From contig ARYC01000248.1 in NCBI GenBank assembly GCA_000711775.1, positions 103,712-167,711 of the forward strand: a stretch of 64,000 nt of DNA, given 5' to 3'. Below are positions 1 through 12,603 of this stretch, piece by piece; position 1 is the stretch's first letter; each line of letters opens with the position of its first letter. This stretch comes from Oxytricha trifallax (Eukaryota; Ciliophora; Spirotrichea; Sporadotrichida; Oxytrichidae). The translations under genes and the position numbers were made by a program. The notes beneath the pieces were generated by a model. That model ran no database searches. It was not told the DNA's origin and saw only the letters and a program-made list of their open reading frames with translations.

Positions 1-2040
1 AACAATAACACAAAGTTAAGAGATGCATTCCAGGAAACAAAGGTACAATGGAGGGAAGCAATTAGAGACTTAGAGCATTGCCTAGACAAGAACGATGTAA
101 AAGGGTTCTTTTACATGGTAAAAAGACTTACAAAAACTTAAAAACAATGTTAACCAATAAAAGGATTAACGATTAAAGATGAGAGAGTAGAGATAGGGAA
201 CAAACGAAAAAACAAATACTAGAATTCTATGGGCAAATGTTTAAAGATTAAAGAGGAATTGGACGATAAGAACCAAAAAAACAGATGTGATAATGAACGA
301 GGACTTAGAAGAAGAAAGCTTCTGTAATGTGGAGGATGTAAAAAGAAGTATTGGAAAGTGTAACTTCAACAAGGCCATTGGCTCAGATGGCTTTGACGGG
401 AAAATGTTACTAAAATCAGAGAGAATGAAGTAGACAGTAAGCGAGAAAATATCAAACTGGCTAAATAATAAACAGATCCCAGAATATATTAAGTAGGGGA
501 GGTTAATACTACCGAGCAAAGACCAGAATAATCTATATTCAGAAGTCAGCAATACAAGACCAATAGTAATAAACTCCCACCTAAGTAAATAGTGGAAAAG
601 GTGATAATTAACAAAGTCACCGAATCTATGAGTGAACTACTGACAACAGGAAACTACCAAAATGGATTCAAAGAAAATAAGAGCACCCACATAAATCTTA
701 TAAGAATGTTAGAACACATAAAATCATCGAGAAGAAAAAGCAAACAAAGGGAAGCCTACTTACTAGACGATCTATAAAAAAGCATACGACTCTGTCTGGA
801 AAGACAAGCTAATTTCAATCCTTTATAATAGAATAACCATCTCAAAAGAGAAAGAGATAGCTAGTCTGATAGAGTTGTTATACACTCGAAATAAGATTAA
901 GTTTGAGGAAGAAGATGTAATAACAGAATAAGGATTAGCTCAAGGAAGCCGACTTTCACCGATGCTGTTCAACATTTACCTATAAGATGCATTACATTCA
1001 CAGAAAGAGCTAATATCATTAGTCAAATAGGGAAAGCTAATAGCGTTTGCAGACGACATTCTTATAAATATAAAAGACCATTAATAATTCAGAAGAGTTA
1101 TCAACAGCTTCAAATAAATTGAAAAAACCTACAACTTAAAGCTAAACACAAAAAAAAACAGTATTTTTGAGTGATGCAAAGATCTTAGATAGAGAATTTG
1201 AAATAGAGGGAATTAAGAAAGTAGAAGAAACTAAATACTTAGGACTCAACATTTGCCTTAATACTCACAATTTACTAAAAAATACATGGAATGAAATAAA
1301 AAGAAAAACAGAATTTTATCAAAGACTTACGAGCTCAAACAATCGAAAAGTATGTGACACCATAATGATGGCATAGATAAGATTGCTAATTATTTATAAA
1401 TACACCCCCAATGGTGGCAGCCTAGTTTGTAAAAATAGAGGAAATAGAAAAAATGGAACTATAATTTTAAAAAAATTGCTTTTAGAATGGCTAGGGACAT
1501 TCCAAATAAAATACTGAGGAATGTAACTCAACTAAAAGAAACCAACACCAGTGAAATCATAAGGGATTTAGTTCTGAATAACATGAAAAAGATCATTATG
1601 ATCATTGATTAGTTCTTGAGACCTAAAGTAGTGAAAGAAGAAATAGCTAAATAAGGAAAAACTTTAGAAAAAAGAAGAAGATCTTCCTGACTAAAAACGT
1701 AATGGATACTATGATGGCAATAAGTTAGGGAAAGACGATAATAAACTATGGGATGAGCCACTATTGCAATGTTCACTAAATATTAGTAGACTCAAACCAC
1801 ATGAAGAACTGTAACTTAATTAACACAGCAGGAGACCCAACGAGGTTCTCGAAATTAATCAGAGAGATTCGATTAATTGACTTAAGTAACCACCAATAAA
1901 TAGAAATCATAAATAAACATTATTTGATTGGACCAAAGAATAAGAAAATTAGAGTAAAGTTAGTACTATCAACCAATAAAGAAACTATTCAGAGTGGCCT
2001 ATGTCAAAAAAGAGACTAAAAATTCGATGAAAGGAAACTT
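1..2040 (+). pseudogene. LINE reverse transcriptase region, frameshifted
   Basis: This is the RNA-directed DNA polymerase part of the LINE. In order there is an N-terminal basic stretch, then NKAIGSDGFDGKM (about 370-410), a RPIVINS motif near 560, DLQKAYDSVWKDKLIS (about 772-815), QGSRLSPMLFNIYLQDAL (941-995) and the catalytic FADDI box with the two Asp codons at 1052-1057. The frame shifts near 295, near 590 and in the A-run near 1150, and again near 1410. Downstream is the LINE C-terminal part, with a conserved GDPTRFSK segment near 1835 that recurs in copy 2. TAA/TAG occur throughout as apparent Gln codons, as in the host genes. Confidence 0.85.
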
Positions 2041-2741
2041 GAACAAATCAAACAAAAATAAATATCTAAATTGAGATAATTTAAGAAGTATAAATAGTAA
2101 GAGAATCAGAAGAATAATAATTAAAATAATAATTAATTAAAAGTTATTAAGGCAGTAAAGAAGGAAGATGAACAATTCACAATTCAGTAAAAACTACAAA
2201 GAGGAGGAGAGTAAAGAACTAGGAAGAAGATCAAGAAGATAAGACTAATATGGCAAGAAAAGGGAGTTCTGGGAAAAGGTTCAAGAGGTTAGATTCAATC
2301 ACAGGGACAGAACGAAAGACCAAGAGGCAATGGGATTAGCAAATAACTAAAGCACAAGAGTCCCACTCAACTAACAAATGGGTTTCAAGAGCAGAATAAA
2401 AATCGGAAAATCCAACCCAAGTAAAAGAACTCACGAATCCAAGGCCTAAAGAGACCAGTTTGACAAACACGAGGATGGATCTGCATGCATCCAAGGAGAT
2501 TCAATGGAATTCAAGAAGCTGATAGACCTAACAGAAGTCTAGTGCAAAGGGTTTGACAAAATCATCTATGCGAAAAAAGGATGGAAAACAGTAGTGACAA
2601 GAATGACAACGGTAGTTTGCTGCCCAAGTACAAGAACTAAACTAGAGAAGATATGACGACAGGAAGAGAGCAAGGAGAAGAGGAGAGAGAGAATATGACT
2701 TATGATCAGAACTACAACACAAGCATTCCAAGGAAATAAAC

Positions 2742-3776
2742 TAGGAGTGGAAACACTTTGACTTAATTCCGGGAAATCGAATCACAGATGAGACAATAAA
2801 AATGACTTCAAACTTAATCGAAGAAGTTTAATTCAATCAAAGAAGCTACGACTTCATAATTCTTCCACCAATTGTCATGAATGACAACGGAATTGAAAGC
2901 TTGGAAAGAGTCATTGGAACGACAAACTACAAAGTGGAGAACGGAAGATTTTGGAGATCATTGGAGGACATTTCAGGAATGATACTACCAGTCTGCTGCC
3001 AAGGGAATATAAAAAACTGCTAAAACTGGACAGTTTGGAGAATAATGAGAGACTCAAAGACCCTAGAAGTGTATGACTCCAGGATGTCAATAGGCAGCTT
3101 AGCGGTGATTCAAAAGAGCATCAGACAACTAAATGATTTGATGGAGGGCACCCTTGGCAAGAGATTCTGGGTGAAGAAAATTGAGAGCAAAACAGGACTT
3201 CACCAAGTAAGAGATCCAGAGGACTGCGGAATCTTGGCCATTTTGACAATCAACCATCTAGCCCTAGACCTCCAAGGATAACTCATATTCCAAATTTTTG
3301 CTAAAGATTGGACATGTAGAGATACTACTTCATGTTCAACTTAGAAGTTGGTTCTTTAAGGATGGAGATAGGAAAGTCAGGGATCATGATCTAGGAGGCG
3401 TAATAGAAAGAGATATGGAAAGGAAGAACGAACTAATATGGCAACATGCAGATGAAGACCTAGAAAATGGTTCAATAACCTTCAACGCACAAATCGACCA
3501 ATGGGATGAAGTAATCATGAGAGAGGACATTAAGGCCTAGATTGAGAATGAAATTGAGGACTGCGAAGGGAAATTCAGTGAATTGGTGGGAGACGCCCCC
3601 GAGATTGAAGGCTATATCTTCAATGGACTAATCTAATCAAACCCAGACAAGCCAGAGAATGATACAGAAGTGATCGACTAAGAGGAAGAGGAACTACCAT
3701 TTGTACAAGAAGATGAAACTGGGAAATAGGAGAAGGGACAAGAGCAGGTAAAGGCATAGGTCGAGAATCACGTGTG
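2742..3776 (+). pseudogene. C48 (Ulp1/SENP-like) cysteine protease domain of the LINE, decayed
   Basis: An uninterrupted frame from 2742 to about 3312 shows the order typical of Ulp1-like C48 peptidases: a NRITDETIKM segment resembling the substrate-groove start, NWTVWRI, VYDSRM, then QVRDPEDCG. The catalytic Asp would be the codon at 3075-3077, the oxyanion Gln at 3204-3206 and the Cys at 3225-3227. The position usually held by His (HW) is Asn (3024-3026). After 3312 the frame shifts, and an acidic C-terminal tail (IERDMERKNEL onward) ends at TGA 3774-3776. The domain follows the RT in the same element, so it is probably part of the LINE polyprotein. It is a family-level call from motifs only; activity is doubtful. 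Confidence 0.6.
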
Positions 3777-3884
3777 AAGAAAGCGGGGAACCGCGAAAAT
3801 TCTGAGTGTCTAAATTGACGATTCGCTTACATTTATATTTTCTGGTAATTATCAAGTATTTAGATTAAATTTAATTACCTCTAA

Positions 3885-3901
3885 GTTACTTACTACTACT
3901 A
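3885..3901 (+). repeat. ACT triplet tail of LINE copy 1
   Basis: A short run of ACT triplets follows a 3' UTR similar to that of LINE copy 2, which ends in the same triplet run at 6863-6879. Such microsatellite 3' ends replace poly(A) in some LINE lineages and mark the insertion end. Confidence 0.6.
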
Positions 3902-5034
3902 TTTAAATTATAATTATTCTTTTTTTTAGAAATAAATATAATGCAGATAAATTAGATACTGTTATATTGTCAACTTCAAAATATAAAATGCTTATAAAAT
4001 TAATTCATATTTTTTATCAAAATTTGTGAAAAAATCTAATCTAGAAAGACAACCTTTAAAACAATTAATGTCTCTATAAGTATAAAATTAATTATATTAA
4101 TAATAATATCTTTTTTAAGTATTATTTGATAACTTAACTGTTTCCATTATTTCAAAGGAATATACTCCATGATTACTTGAGTTTAAGTTTTAGTATGTAG
4201 AATTTTTATCTTCAAAATATTTTATTTTAATAATTATTTTAATAAATAAAAAAATATTGAGAAGATGAAACGGCCCAATAAGCTTTGTTTATAGAATTGC
4301 AATTTTATATAGTCAAGTTTTATGAATGAATTTTAAAAAATAGAGAAAATAGGAATAAATTTATGAACTAGTGAAATAACTTTTATAGACTGAAATTACT
4401 TATATATATATATAGTTTTATAAAATAATTAAATTAGTGAGCTCTAATCGCTTTATTACTAAATTAAGTGAATTTGGAAAAAGAAAAATTTGATTACATA
4501 TATTTTATATAAAATATATTTTTAATTTAAACGTATATTAATTAAAAAAATATAAAATGTTTGTTGAATTATTTATACTTATTTATTTTATAGATAATTA
4601 TAGAATTGTACGAGTTTTTTTATTATCTATACATTAAATGAATATTGTTTAATATTTTCAATTCTCATTTTCAAAATTTTATAATAAATTTAAATCACCG
4701 AAAATCATTATATTTTAGGAATAATATTTTTTTTAATCTTAAAATTTAAAGCATTTAATATTTAATCAAATTTTTAAAAATATTCTTCAGAGTATGCTTT
4801 ATTTTACATACAATCTACTGTTATATTGATTAGTGTAATATTGATAATAAATACAATTAAATATTAATTATTAAAAATTTTATAAATCTTTTCTAAATTT
4901 AATATTAATTTTAATCAATATAGGTTTAGGTACTATCATCAAATATATTTTAAATAATTACATTCAAACAAATTATCATTTAATTTAATTAAATTTAAAA
5001 AAGAGAAATATTTTACGATAAAATAAGACGGTGT
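3902..5034. other. AT-rich spacer, no gene recognised
   Basis: Extremely AT-rich DNA between the two LINE copies. No stretch with protein-like composition or motif was found on either strand, and no clear repeat. Confidence 0.5.
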
Positions 5035-6880
5035 TGGAGAACATTATTGAAGAATGATGAGAGGTTTCACTAAATGATCTAGACAAACTGATATCGAAAT
5101 GTTATGCGGAAAAAAAAGCAAATCAAGCAAGAGGAAATAATTGGAAATCCAAGAAAGAAACAATATGTAAAAAAATAACCCAATAGCTTAACAAGACACA
5201 GATCTCCTAATAAATCAAAGAGGGAAGGCTGATTCTTTTAAGTAAAGATCAAAAGGGATCCTACCCCGAAGTTAGAAACACAAGACCAATAGTGGTCAAC
5301 TCACATTTAGGGAAAATTGAAGAGAAAGTTATTATCAACAAAATTAATGAAAACAGGAGTGAGTTATTAAAGACAAGAAATTTCGAAAATGGCTAATAAG
5401 AAAGTATAAACACTCATACTAATCTAATAAGGCTTCTCGAACACATTTAAACATCCAGGAGGAAGAGCAAACAATAATATGCCAACTTAATAGATTTACA
5501 AAAAGCGTTTAATTCAGTCTGGAAAGACAAACTAATCTCAGTACTTAGAAGAAGAGCAGATCGTTAAAAAGATGATTACATAGTCAAACTAATTGAAATG
5601 TTATACACAAATAACAAAATTATCTATGAAGAGTAGGAGATAATCATTGTACTAGGGGTAGCACAAGGAAGCAGATTATAAGCTATGATTTTCAACATAT
5701 ACCTGCAAGATGCTCTCTGTTCCCAGAAAGGACTAAAATATATAATCGATAAGGCAGACTAATTTCATCTGCAGATGAAATTCTAAAAAAACATAAAAGA
5801 CCCTTAATAGTTTGAGAGGGAAGCAGAATGTTTAATTAATAAGAAAAGTCAAATAACTTAAAGCTTGACACGTAGAAGATGGTATTCCTAAGCGACACGA
5901 GAAACCTTGGAAATTATTTTCAGATAGACGGATTCAATTAGGTACAGGAAGAAAAATACTTAGATTAAACATATGTTTGATGTCAAAACTTACTGTAAGA
6001 CACATGGAATTAGATTAATAAAGGAATAATTTTAATAAAAAGTGACGAGCTCTAACAAAAGCACAGTTAGTGACACAATAATGATGGTACAGACAATATC
6101 ATTGTTGATCTATAAATACACTCCACTAGTTACTGCGCGATTCGTCAAGCTAGAAGAGATAGAGAAGATTGAACTACAGCTGAAAAGAATCGCTTTCAAA
6201 ACTCCGAGAGACATACGAAGTAAAATACTGAAGAATGTCACCTAACTAAAAGAAACCATTATCAATGATTAATAAGGGACTTGGTTATGAAGAACATGAA
6301 AAAAGTAACCTTAACATAAAGTAATTCATGAAACCTAAACGAGAGAAAGAAGATATAAAATTAAACGGGTATAAAATTTAAAAAGGAAAATAAAATTGCA
6401 AACAAATAATGCTATGGATACTATAATAGCAATTAGTAATGGGGAGACTATAATACACTACTGTATGAGACATTATTATAGTGTATACAAGGTTTTAGTA
6501 CACAAAAATCATATGAGGAACTGTGAGATATTAAACTCAGTAGGGGATCCCACAAGATTCTCGAAAATAATAACAGAGAATAGACTATTTGACTTGGAAG
6601 GCCACAAATTAATAGAAATCATAACCAATAGAATATGACTTGACAAAAGGATAAGATAATTGGAAATCCACGAGAACTATCAGCCAATAAAAAAACTATT
6701 TAAAGCAACTTATGTTAAAAAAAGGGGGAGTAATTTGATTTGACAAACAAAAACCAATTTTACAAAAAAATGAATATCTAATTTGAGAAAGAACCAGGGA
6801 TTCTGTGTAAATATCGCAAATTACCATTTCGTAATTTAATTTACCTTAAGGTATTTTACGACAACTACTACTACTACTAA
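5035..6880 (+). mobile_element. LINE copy 2, 5'-truncated and lacking the protease region
   Basis: This copy starts within the RT region and ends in an ACT triplet run (6863-6879) like copy 1. Where copy 1 continues into about 1.7 kb carrying the C48-like domain (about 2065-3785), copy 2 passes directly from the RT C-terminal part (near 6780) into the 3' UTR. It is therefore an internally deleted relative or a subfamily without the protease. Confidence 0.8.
5100..6735 (+). pseudogene. Reverse transcriptase fragment of LINE copy 2
   Basis: Homologous to the RT of copy 1: RNTRPIVVNSHLGKIEEKVI (about 5275-5335), LIDLQKAFNSVWKDKLIS (about 5490-5540), a QGSRL box near 5667 and YLQDAL near 5700. 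The catalytic Asp-Asp box expected near 5770 is disrupted: after an ADQ-like remnant the frame breaks, so it cannot encode active polymerase. The C-terminal GDPTRFSK motif is visible near 6546. Multiple frameshifts and TGA codons. Confidence 0.8.
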
Positions 6881-6931
6881 AATTATTATTTGTTTTTTTA
6901 AAAACAAATTAAGTTATTCTTTAAACTTTTT

Positions 6932-8194
6932 AATATTTATAATATCCAGATTATAACTATACTTATAAGTTATATATTTTAAAGTGTATGTAATTTTTAA
7001 ATTACTCTAGAATGATAATTTATTAAAAATGTAAAAGGTCTAATAAAACATAGAACAAAGGATTTATGTAAATTTTAGCAAATCGAGGATAAATTATCTT
7101 TATCTGTATACATGTTGCAAATATTTAGAGCATCTCTCAGCTGTTAATAATAATTTCCTCTTCTTAGTCACTTCTGCCTAAATTTTTCATATCTCCCACT
7201 CTTCAAGAGAAACTTCTCGAGATTTTAATGCCATATTTTTAATAATTTCTTAATTATATATAATGAATCGAGGAATAAATTGATATTACTTTTTTATTAA
7301 ATAAAAATATATCATGATTAATTTATATTCTCTTTGATATATTTTATTAGTGATAAGTTATTAATTTAATAAAAAAGTAGGGGGAGGGAAGTTTCCTGCA
7401 CCGGTTTATATTAAAAATAAAAATTTTAGGGAAGTTTCCTGCACTTTGTTGATGTTTTTAAATTAAATTAATCTTTATAACAGCTTTCAACCAATTTCAG
7501 GACTAATTTCATTGTTATAATTATACTTTAATTTATTAATACATAGTCTATATTTCTTTTCAGATTGCAACAACTCTGAAATTTTCATCTGTTTTTAGGT
7601 TCTGTTATAGTAATTTCAAATATTTTATTCAATTGTTATAAAAATTCTTATTGAATTTTTCTTGTTCTTTCCATGCCTATATAATGTTAGAATATATTTT
7701 CTTGAACTACTTCAATGATGAGCAATAAGCTCTTAATGTTAAATGGGTAAATAAATATTAAATTTGTTAAATTTTGTCAAATTTATTAAATTTCGCATAA
7801 TAAATTAAAGCGTGCAGGAAACTTCCCCCCAAATAGTAATATCAATTTATTCCTCGATTCATTATATATAATTAAGAAATTATTAAAAATATGGCATTAA
7901 AATCTCGAGAAGTTTCTCTTGAAGAGTGGGAGATATGAAAAATTTAGGCAGAAGTGACTAAGAAGAGGAAATTATTATTAACAGCTGAGAGATGCTCTAA
8001 ATATTTGCAACATGTATACAGATAAAGATAATTTATCCTCGATTTGCTAAAATTTACATAAATCCTTTGTTCTATGTTTTATTAGACCTTTTACATTTTT
8101 AATAAATTATCATTCTAGAGTAATTTAAAAATTACATACACTTTAAAATATATAACTTATAAGTATAGTTATAATCTGGATATTATAAATATTT
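6932..8194. repeat. Foldback: about 360-bp inverted arms with an element inserted near the apex
   Basis: The arm at about 6932-7292 is repeated in near-perfect reverse complement at about 7836-8194. The remaining apex (7293-7379) is itself weakly palindromic. A separate element with its own terminal repeats (7380-7830) sits at the apex. No coding was seen in the arms. Confidence 0.8.
7380..7830. mobile_element. Short non-autonomous element, GGGGGGAAGTTTCCTGCAC termini (copy 1)
   Basis: Both ends carry inverted copies of a G-run followed by AAGTTTCCTGCAC, and a second internal copy lies at 7429-7447. A related element with the same ends and shared internal sequence, in the opposite orientation, lies at 24909-25403. 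At about 450 bp and with no frame of note, it fits a MITE-like element. Confidence 0.75.
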
Positions 8195-10085
8195 AAAATG
8201 AAAAAAAATATGATAAATATCTATTAATTTCACAATCAATAAGATTACTTGCACACTTTAAATTACTTTTACACAATAAATTTCTATATAAAGAAAATAT
8301 GAGACTTTGCTGAAATTTAATCATTTGTTCATTCAATAATTTGAGTCATAAATTTGAAATTAATAAAACTACTATTACCTTATATTTTATTATGATTAAA
8401 TTTCTGATTAACTTTTGTATTGTTGTAATAATTGAATAAAAAAATAAGTTACTTATAATTTTTAAATCAAAATTAGCTTTTTTAATAATAGAAATAATAA
8501 TAACAATAATCATAAATGTAATAATATTTTATTTAATCATCATTTAAAACCTCAATATTTGCAAGTAATTATAATAAAGAAACAGAGATGTATTTTACAA
8601 TTACTAAATTATATCATATTTGATTTTAAGAAATGTTAAAATAACTTCAAATCAAAATTTAATTAAATATCAATAGCAAAAATTCAATTCATACTTTGTT
8701 TCAATTTTTTTCAATTTATTGAATTCATTATAATAATTTTATTATAAAAAAAATTTATTATAAAAGTCCTTGAATAATTTGAACAAAAATAATTACTTTT
8801 AAAATATAAATAAATCTTATTATGTTAAATACTTTTCTACTTATTTTCATTTATTATTAATATATCTTTTATTTCTAGATGCTATTTAAAAATAATTAAG
8901 CACTAAATTTTTTAATTTATTTTATTTAGTTCAGAATAGAATTGATAATTTTCATTGTAAATATGAAGATATTTAAGTTTTTATAGTATGTGGATCACAT
9001 ATTTATATCGCACTTTATACATTATACAGATTTTCAAAAACTTCTAAAAAAAATTTATTGAATCATATTTATTTTTCAAGTATTTATATAAAATTTATCT
9101 TGCTGAACCTTGTAAAAAAATTATAATATTCTTAATAATTAGCAAAAGCAAACTATTTGTTTTGCTAACTTAAATTTTGATAATGTTTAACCTTCTATAT
9201 CAAATTTTCTTAAAAAAAAGATTTTAGGGTTATTATTGTAAATGGATTAGTAAGCAAGAAATTAGCCTCCAAATGCTTAGTTAGTGTTATAAAGTATCAA
9301 ATGAAATAATTAAAAATTATTTATATCACATTAAAAACTAAAACTTTATATATAATTTCGAGAATTTTTTTGGAATAACTTAAGTTGAAAAATGAGATAT
9401 ATTTAAACAAAATTTTACTTATTTTTTTTATAATCATTTATATTTTGTTTAAAATATTATTATGTTTAAGTTAAGAATTTTAACACTTTTTAAAATTATC
9501 TTTAATTAAATGATATATAAATTTAGAATCTTCATATTTTAGTATTGTTTAACACTTTGGGAGATTAAAAGAATTAAGAATTAAAGTTTTTTAATAGATA
9601 CCAGCATAAAATGTTTTTCAATTGTTTTTATAAAATTTTATTCTAAATTATTTTTTTAATGGTTTTGTTTTCTATTTTATAATTTTTTATTTAACCAAAT
9701 TTTTATTATTCAAGATATGTTAATTTAAATTAAATGTGACTTAAAATTCTTAAAAACAATTTAAATTGTGATTAACTTATATTGATCTATAAAATTCAAT
9801 TAGTTTGATTTTGTTTGTTTTATTAAAACTTTACCCTAAATATGCTAGAATTTAAGAATTGATATTTTTTACAATTTTTAATTATCATTTTTTTATAATT
9901 TGTAGCTATTGTCGAAAATAACATATTTTTTTGGAAATATTGTCAATCGTATTTTTAATAACTGATAATTTTAATTCTATTTAAAAAAACAAAGGCTAAG
10001 ATATTTTGTTTTTATTAGTTATTTCAATATTAACTGAATCTTAAGCTGACAGTCAATACCCAAATATCCCTTTATTGAATGTTAA
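8195..10085. other. AT-rich spacer, no gene recognised
   Basis: Very AT-rich, with homopolymer runs and no convincing coding island or repeat on either strand. Confidence 0.45.
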
Positions 10086-10092
10086 AAAAATT

Positions 10093-10485
10093 GATTTGTA
10101 GAATAAAGTCGAAGTCTAATTAGGTTAAAGGTTAAATTAGGCCTTTATACAAAATAAAAAAGAGAAATTTGCGATGATCAGTAATATTTAAGATTTACTA
10201 ATTTATTGATAAAGTTTATTTTAAGACTGTGATCAATTATGAAACAATTGAAAAACTCTAATTAAACATCTCTAAATTTAATAAATTTATCCTCCAATTT
10301 ATGTCAATTATATCTCCATATATGCGATAAAATAGTACCGCTAATCGTAAAGTCCAGCTATTTTTGAAGTCTCTATTAAAATAAATTACCATATTGTCAA
10401 TATTTTGAGAAATTAACTACCACTATATTGATCTATTATAAATTTATTAAATTTGGATTCTTATCTAAAATTTATTCCTACAATA
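10093..10485. mobile_element. Degenerate copy of the TTGTAGGAATACATTTG MITE family
   Basis: The right half keeps the family core (gcgataaaatagtaccg, taaagtccagcta) and the outer end ttcctacaata. The left end matches only weakly. Length agrees with the better copies at 14831, 22131 and 47568. Confidence 0.5.
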
Positions 10486-10764
10486 TAAGTTAGTCTTTAA
10501 TGATTATTAAACTTAATTTAGTGGTAAAAAGATAAAACAATGCTCTTGTTCTATTAAGAAATCTCATATTAACTCTAAGATAAATAGTTGTTGATAAGAA
10601 ATAAAGAAAAATATTGATACAAATGTTGATGTGTTTGAGATTTTAAATCCTCAAAGGATATTGTTTTCAAAAAAAGATGCTATCAAATTTTTCAGGTAAA
10701 TCTATTATAGATTTTATATTTAATATACACTTAAATATATTTGAAATTAATTTTAATTATTTAA

Positions 10765-10960
10765 AATTGAGATTATAAGAGAAGAACTCACATGATTTTT
10801 CATCATCAATTAATTCTTTCATCAGATTCAACAGATTAAGATACCTAACTAAAGATGATAAAAACGGCCTCTTCAAATCTTATATAAGATATAATTTTAT
10901 TATTTCCTTCAATTTTGGAGGGAAAAGAATATCAGTTCTTCCAAACAATACTAAATTATA
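10765..10960 (-). CDS. Coding island (MDS-like) of an unrecognised, possibly membrane or large structural protein
   Basis: Read on the minus strand with TGA as the only stop, this stays open for about 65 codons and has protein-like composition: LFGRTDILFPPKLKEIIKL near its start and NLLNLMKELIDDEKSCEFF near its end. The flanks are AT-rich. It lies downstream (in minus orientation) of the beta-helix islands at 12.0-14.2 kb and may be the C-terminal part of the same gene. Edges and the joining pointers are not resolved. Function unknown. Confidence 0.45.
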
Positions 10961-11154
10961 AATAATATATCTTTATAAACAATGAAATTAAGTTCATTAA
11001 ATACTAAAATACCTTGCAAATTCAGTTTCTAATTATTATTGAGGACGTAATGAAAGAATAGGAGTTTATAGATTTCTTACCTAAAAAAAATAACTCTCAG
11101 ATAAAAAAAAGAAAAAAATACCTTCTGAATTATAGAGAAATTCATTGGAAATCA

Positions 11155-11545
11155 AGCAAATCCTACTGATAAAATAGATTCAAGCACCATTATCTTTGAA
11201 TTTAGATTAGATTGAAAACTCAGTTGGAAAATCTTAAACTGTTGTATATTTGATTATGGAATATGCAAATTTTAAGAGAGAAAGAACGACTATAATCTTT
11301 CTATAAGGAATTTTAAAAAGCTCGATTATTTAACATAGATTCAGGAATCGGGTTAAAAAGATAAGATATTGAAAAGATAAAAAAGCTGAACTTATTTAAG
11401 AATTTATTTAATATGAAAATTAATTCATTCATACAAATCTAAAATATATTTATAAATATTTCATTTTACAAAAATTGTTGTGTGATCTTATCCCACTCTC
11501 ATTCAGTTACTTTGAATCAAGTCTATAGAATAGATATGCAAGTTA
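11155..11545 (-). CDS. Further minus-strand coding islands of the same locus
   Basis: Two islands read well on the minus strand: one at about 11160-11250 (SFQSNLNSKIMVLESILSVG) and one at about 11429-11545 (AYLFYRLDSKQLNESGIRSH), the latter ending at a TGA at 11429-11431. They are separated by AT-rich sequence, as expected for MDS/IES structure. Whether that TGA is the true stop or lies in spacer cannot be told. No family was recognised. Confidence 0.4.
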
Positions 11546-12039
11546 AGAAATAATTGATACAGCAATAATTTTCTAGAAGTAAGTTGTGATTTCACGATAA
11601 TAGATTTTAATTCCAATAAAATATACATTATAATGAACATTATTAACAGGAGGTATAATTATTAGTTGCTATATTTATATAATAATGGCTCTTTTTGTTT
11701 TGATAACGCTTTATAAAGAGAAGATTTATCACATAACTTTCTAATCTGACACTGCACTATTACCTTTTTATAATACCAGAAAAACAATTTTTAATCTTTA
11801 GGTATATACTTTAATTTTATCATACTTCTCATAGCAGGACTACTTATTAATTAAGGTGTTTAACAAATCTTAATCAAGAAGATGTTTGTGTCAAAATTTT
11901 ATACTAAAATTGAGGGCTATTTACCATCCTTTTTAATCATTAGAAGTCATGCCTTGGCAACTAAATAGACCAAGATTTAAAGAGATAAAACTCAAGGAAG
12001 GATAATTCGTTATATTAAAAAAGGCTGATATTCATTAAA

Positions 12040-12324
12040 TATATATTAAATTTACATATAGCTTGCGTTTTTTCAACTAATCCTTATAGGACCCCACAAT
12101 AACCTAAAAATCAGATCTGTAAAACATCAATTTAAGGGTTTTAGAGGTTTTGAGTACTCCGCCATAAAATTAAAAATAAATATAGCAATATGCCAAATTT
12201 AGCTGTTACATTTTCAAAGTATAAACATTTAAATAATTTAAAAGTATGAATCTTTTATTACGATTTTAGTATTGTTACTAGAAATATACGCAAAGCCACC
12301 ATTACTTCCAGAAAATGCATTTAC
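12040..12324 (-). CDS. Beta-helix-like repeat islands, minus strand (segment 1)
   Basis: Two islands: about 12040-12163 begins GGVLKTSKTLKLMFYRSDFQ, and 12214-12324 reads VNAFSGSNGGFAYISSNNTK then IVIKDSYFQ. The GG plus hydrophobic triplet plus Asn/Ser turn pattern is that of parallel beta-helix (pectin-lyase-like or polymorphic membrane protein) repeats. These are probably exported or surface proteins in ciliates; that is inference. Spacers between islands are AT-rich. Confidence 0.6.
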
Positions 12325-12603
12325 TACGCTTTAAATTTCACAAATAAATTATGAAAATTATAAAAATAGCTAAATAAAAGAAGTGTATTTTAAATTAGAT
12401 TTTTGCTGATTATGTTAAGAAATATATTTAACCATTTATTAAAAAAAATATTTAATTTAAATTAATAATAATTTAAATTTAATTCATTTAATTATATTGT
12501 GAATATATTTATAAATCATTTTACTTTAATTTTACTTCTTTCTTTATAAAATGGTTAAATGTTTTAAAAAAGTAATAATATACGAATTATAAAAATTAAT
12601 TTA

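Larger units (their letters stand above)
1..3901 (+). mobile_element. LINE (non-LTR retrotransposon) copy 1, 5' end outside window
   Basis: The sequence encodes a LINE-type reverse transcriptase followed by a C48-like protease domain, then a short 3' UTR ending in an ACT triplet run. The window begins inside the coding region, so the 5' end and any endonuclease domain are not seen. Coding is visible only with TAA and TAG read as Gln, and the frame is broken several times, so the copy is dead. A second, shorter relative lies at 5035-6880 and shares the RT and the tail. Assignment to a named LINE clade was not possible by eye. Confidence 0.85.

Noticed and set aside
241-552. Minus-strand 103-codon frame at the left edge
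   Set aside because: Antisense of the clearly coding LINE reverse transcriptase.
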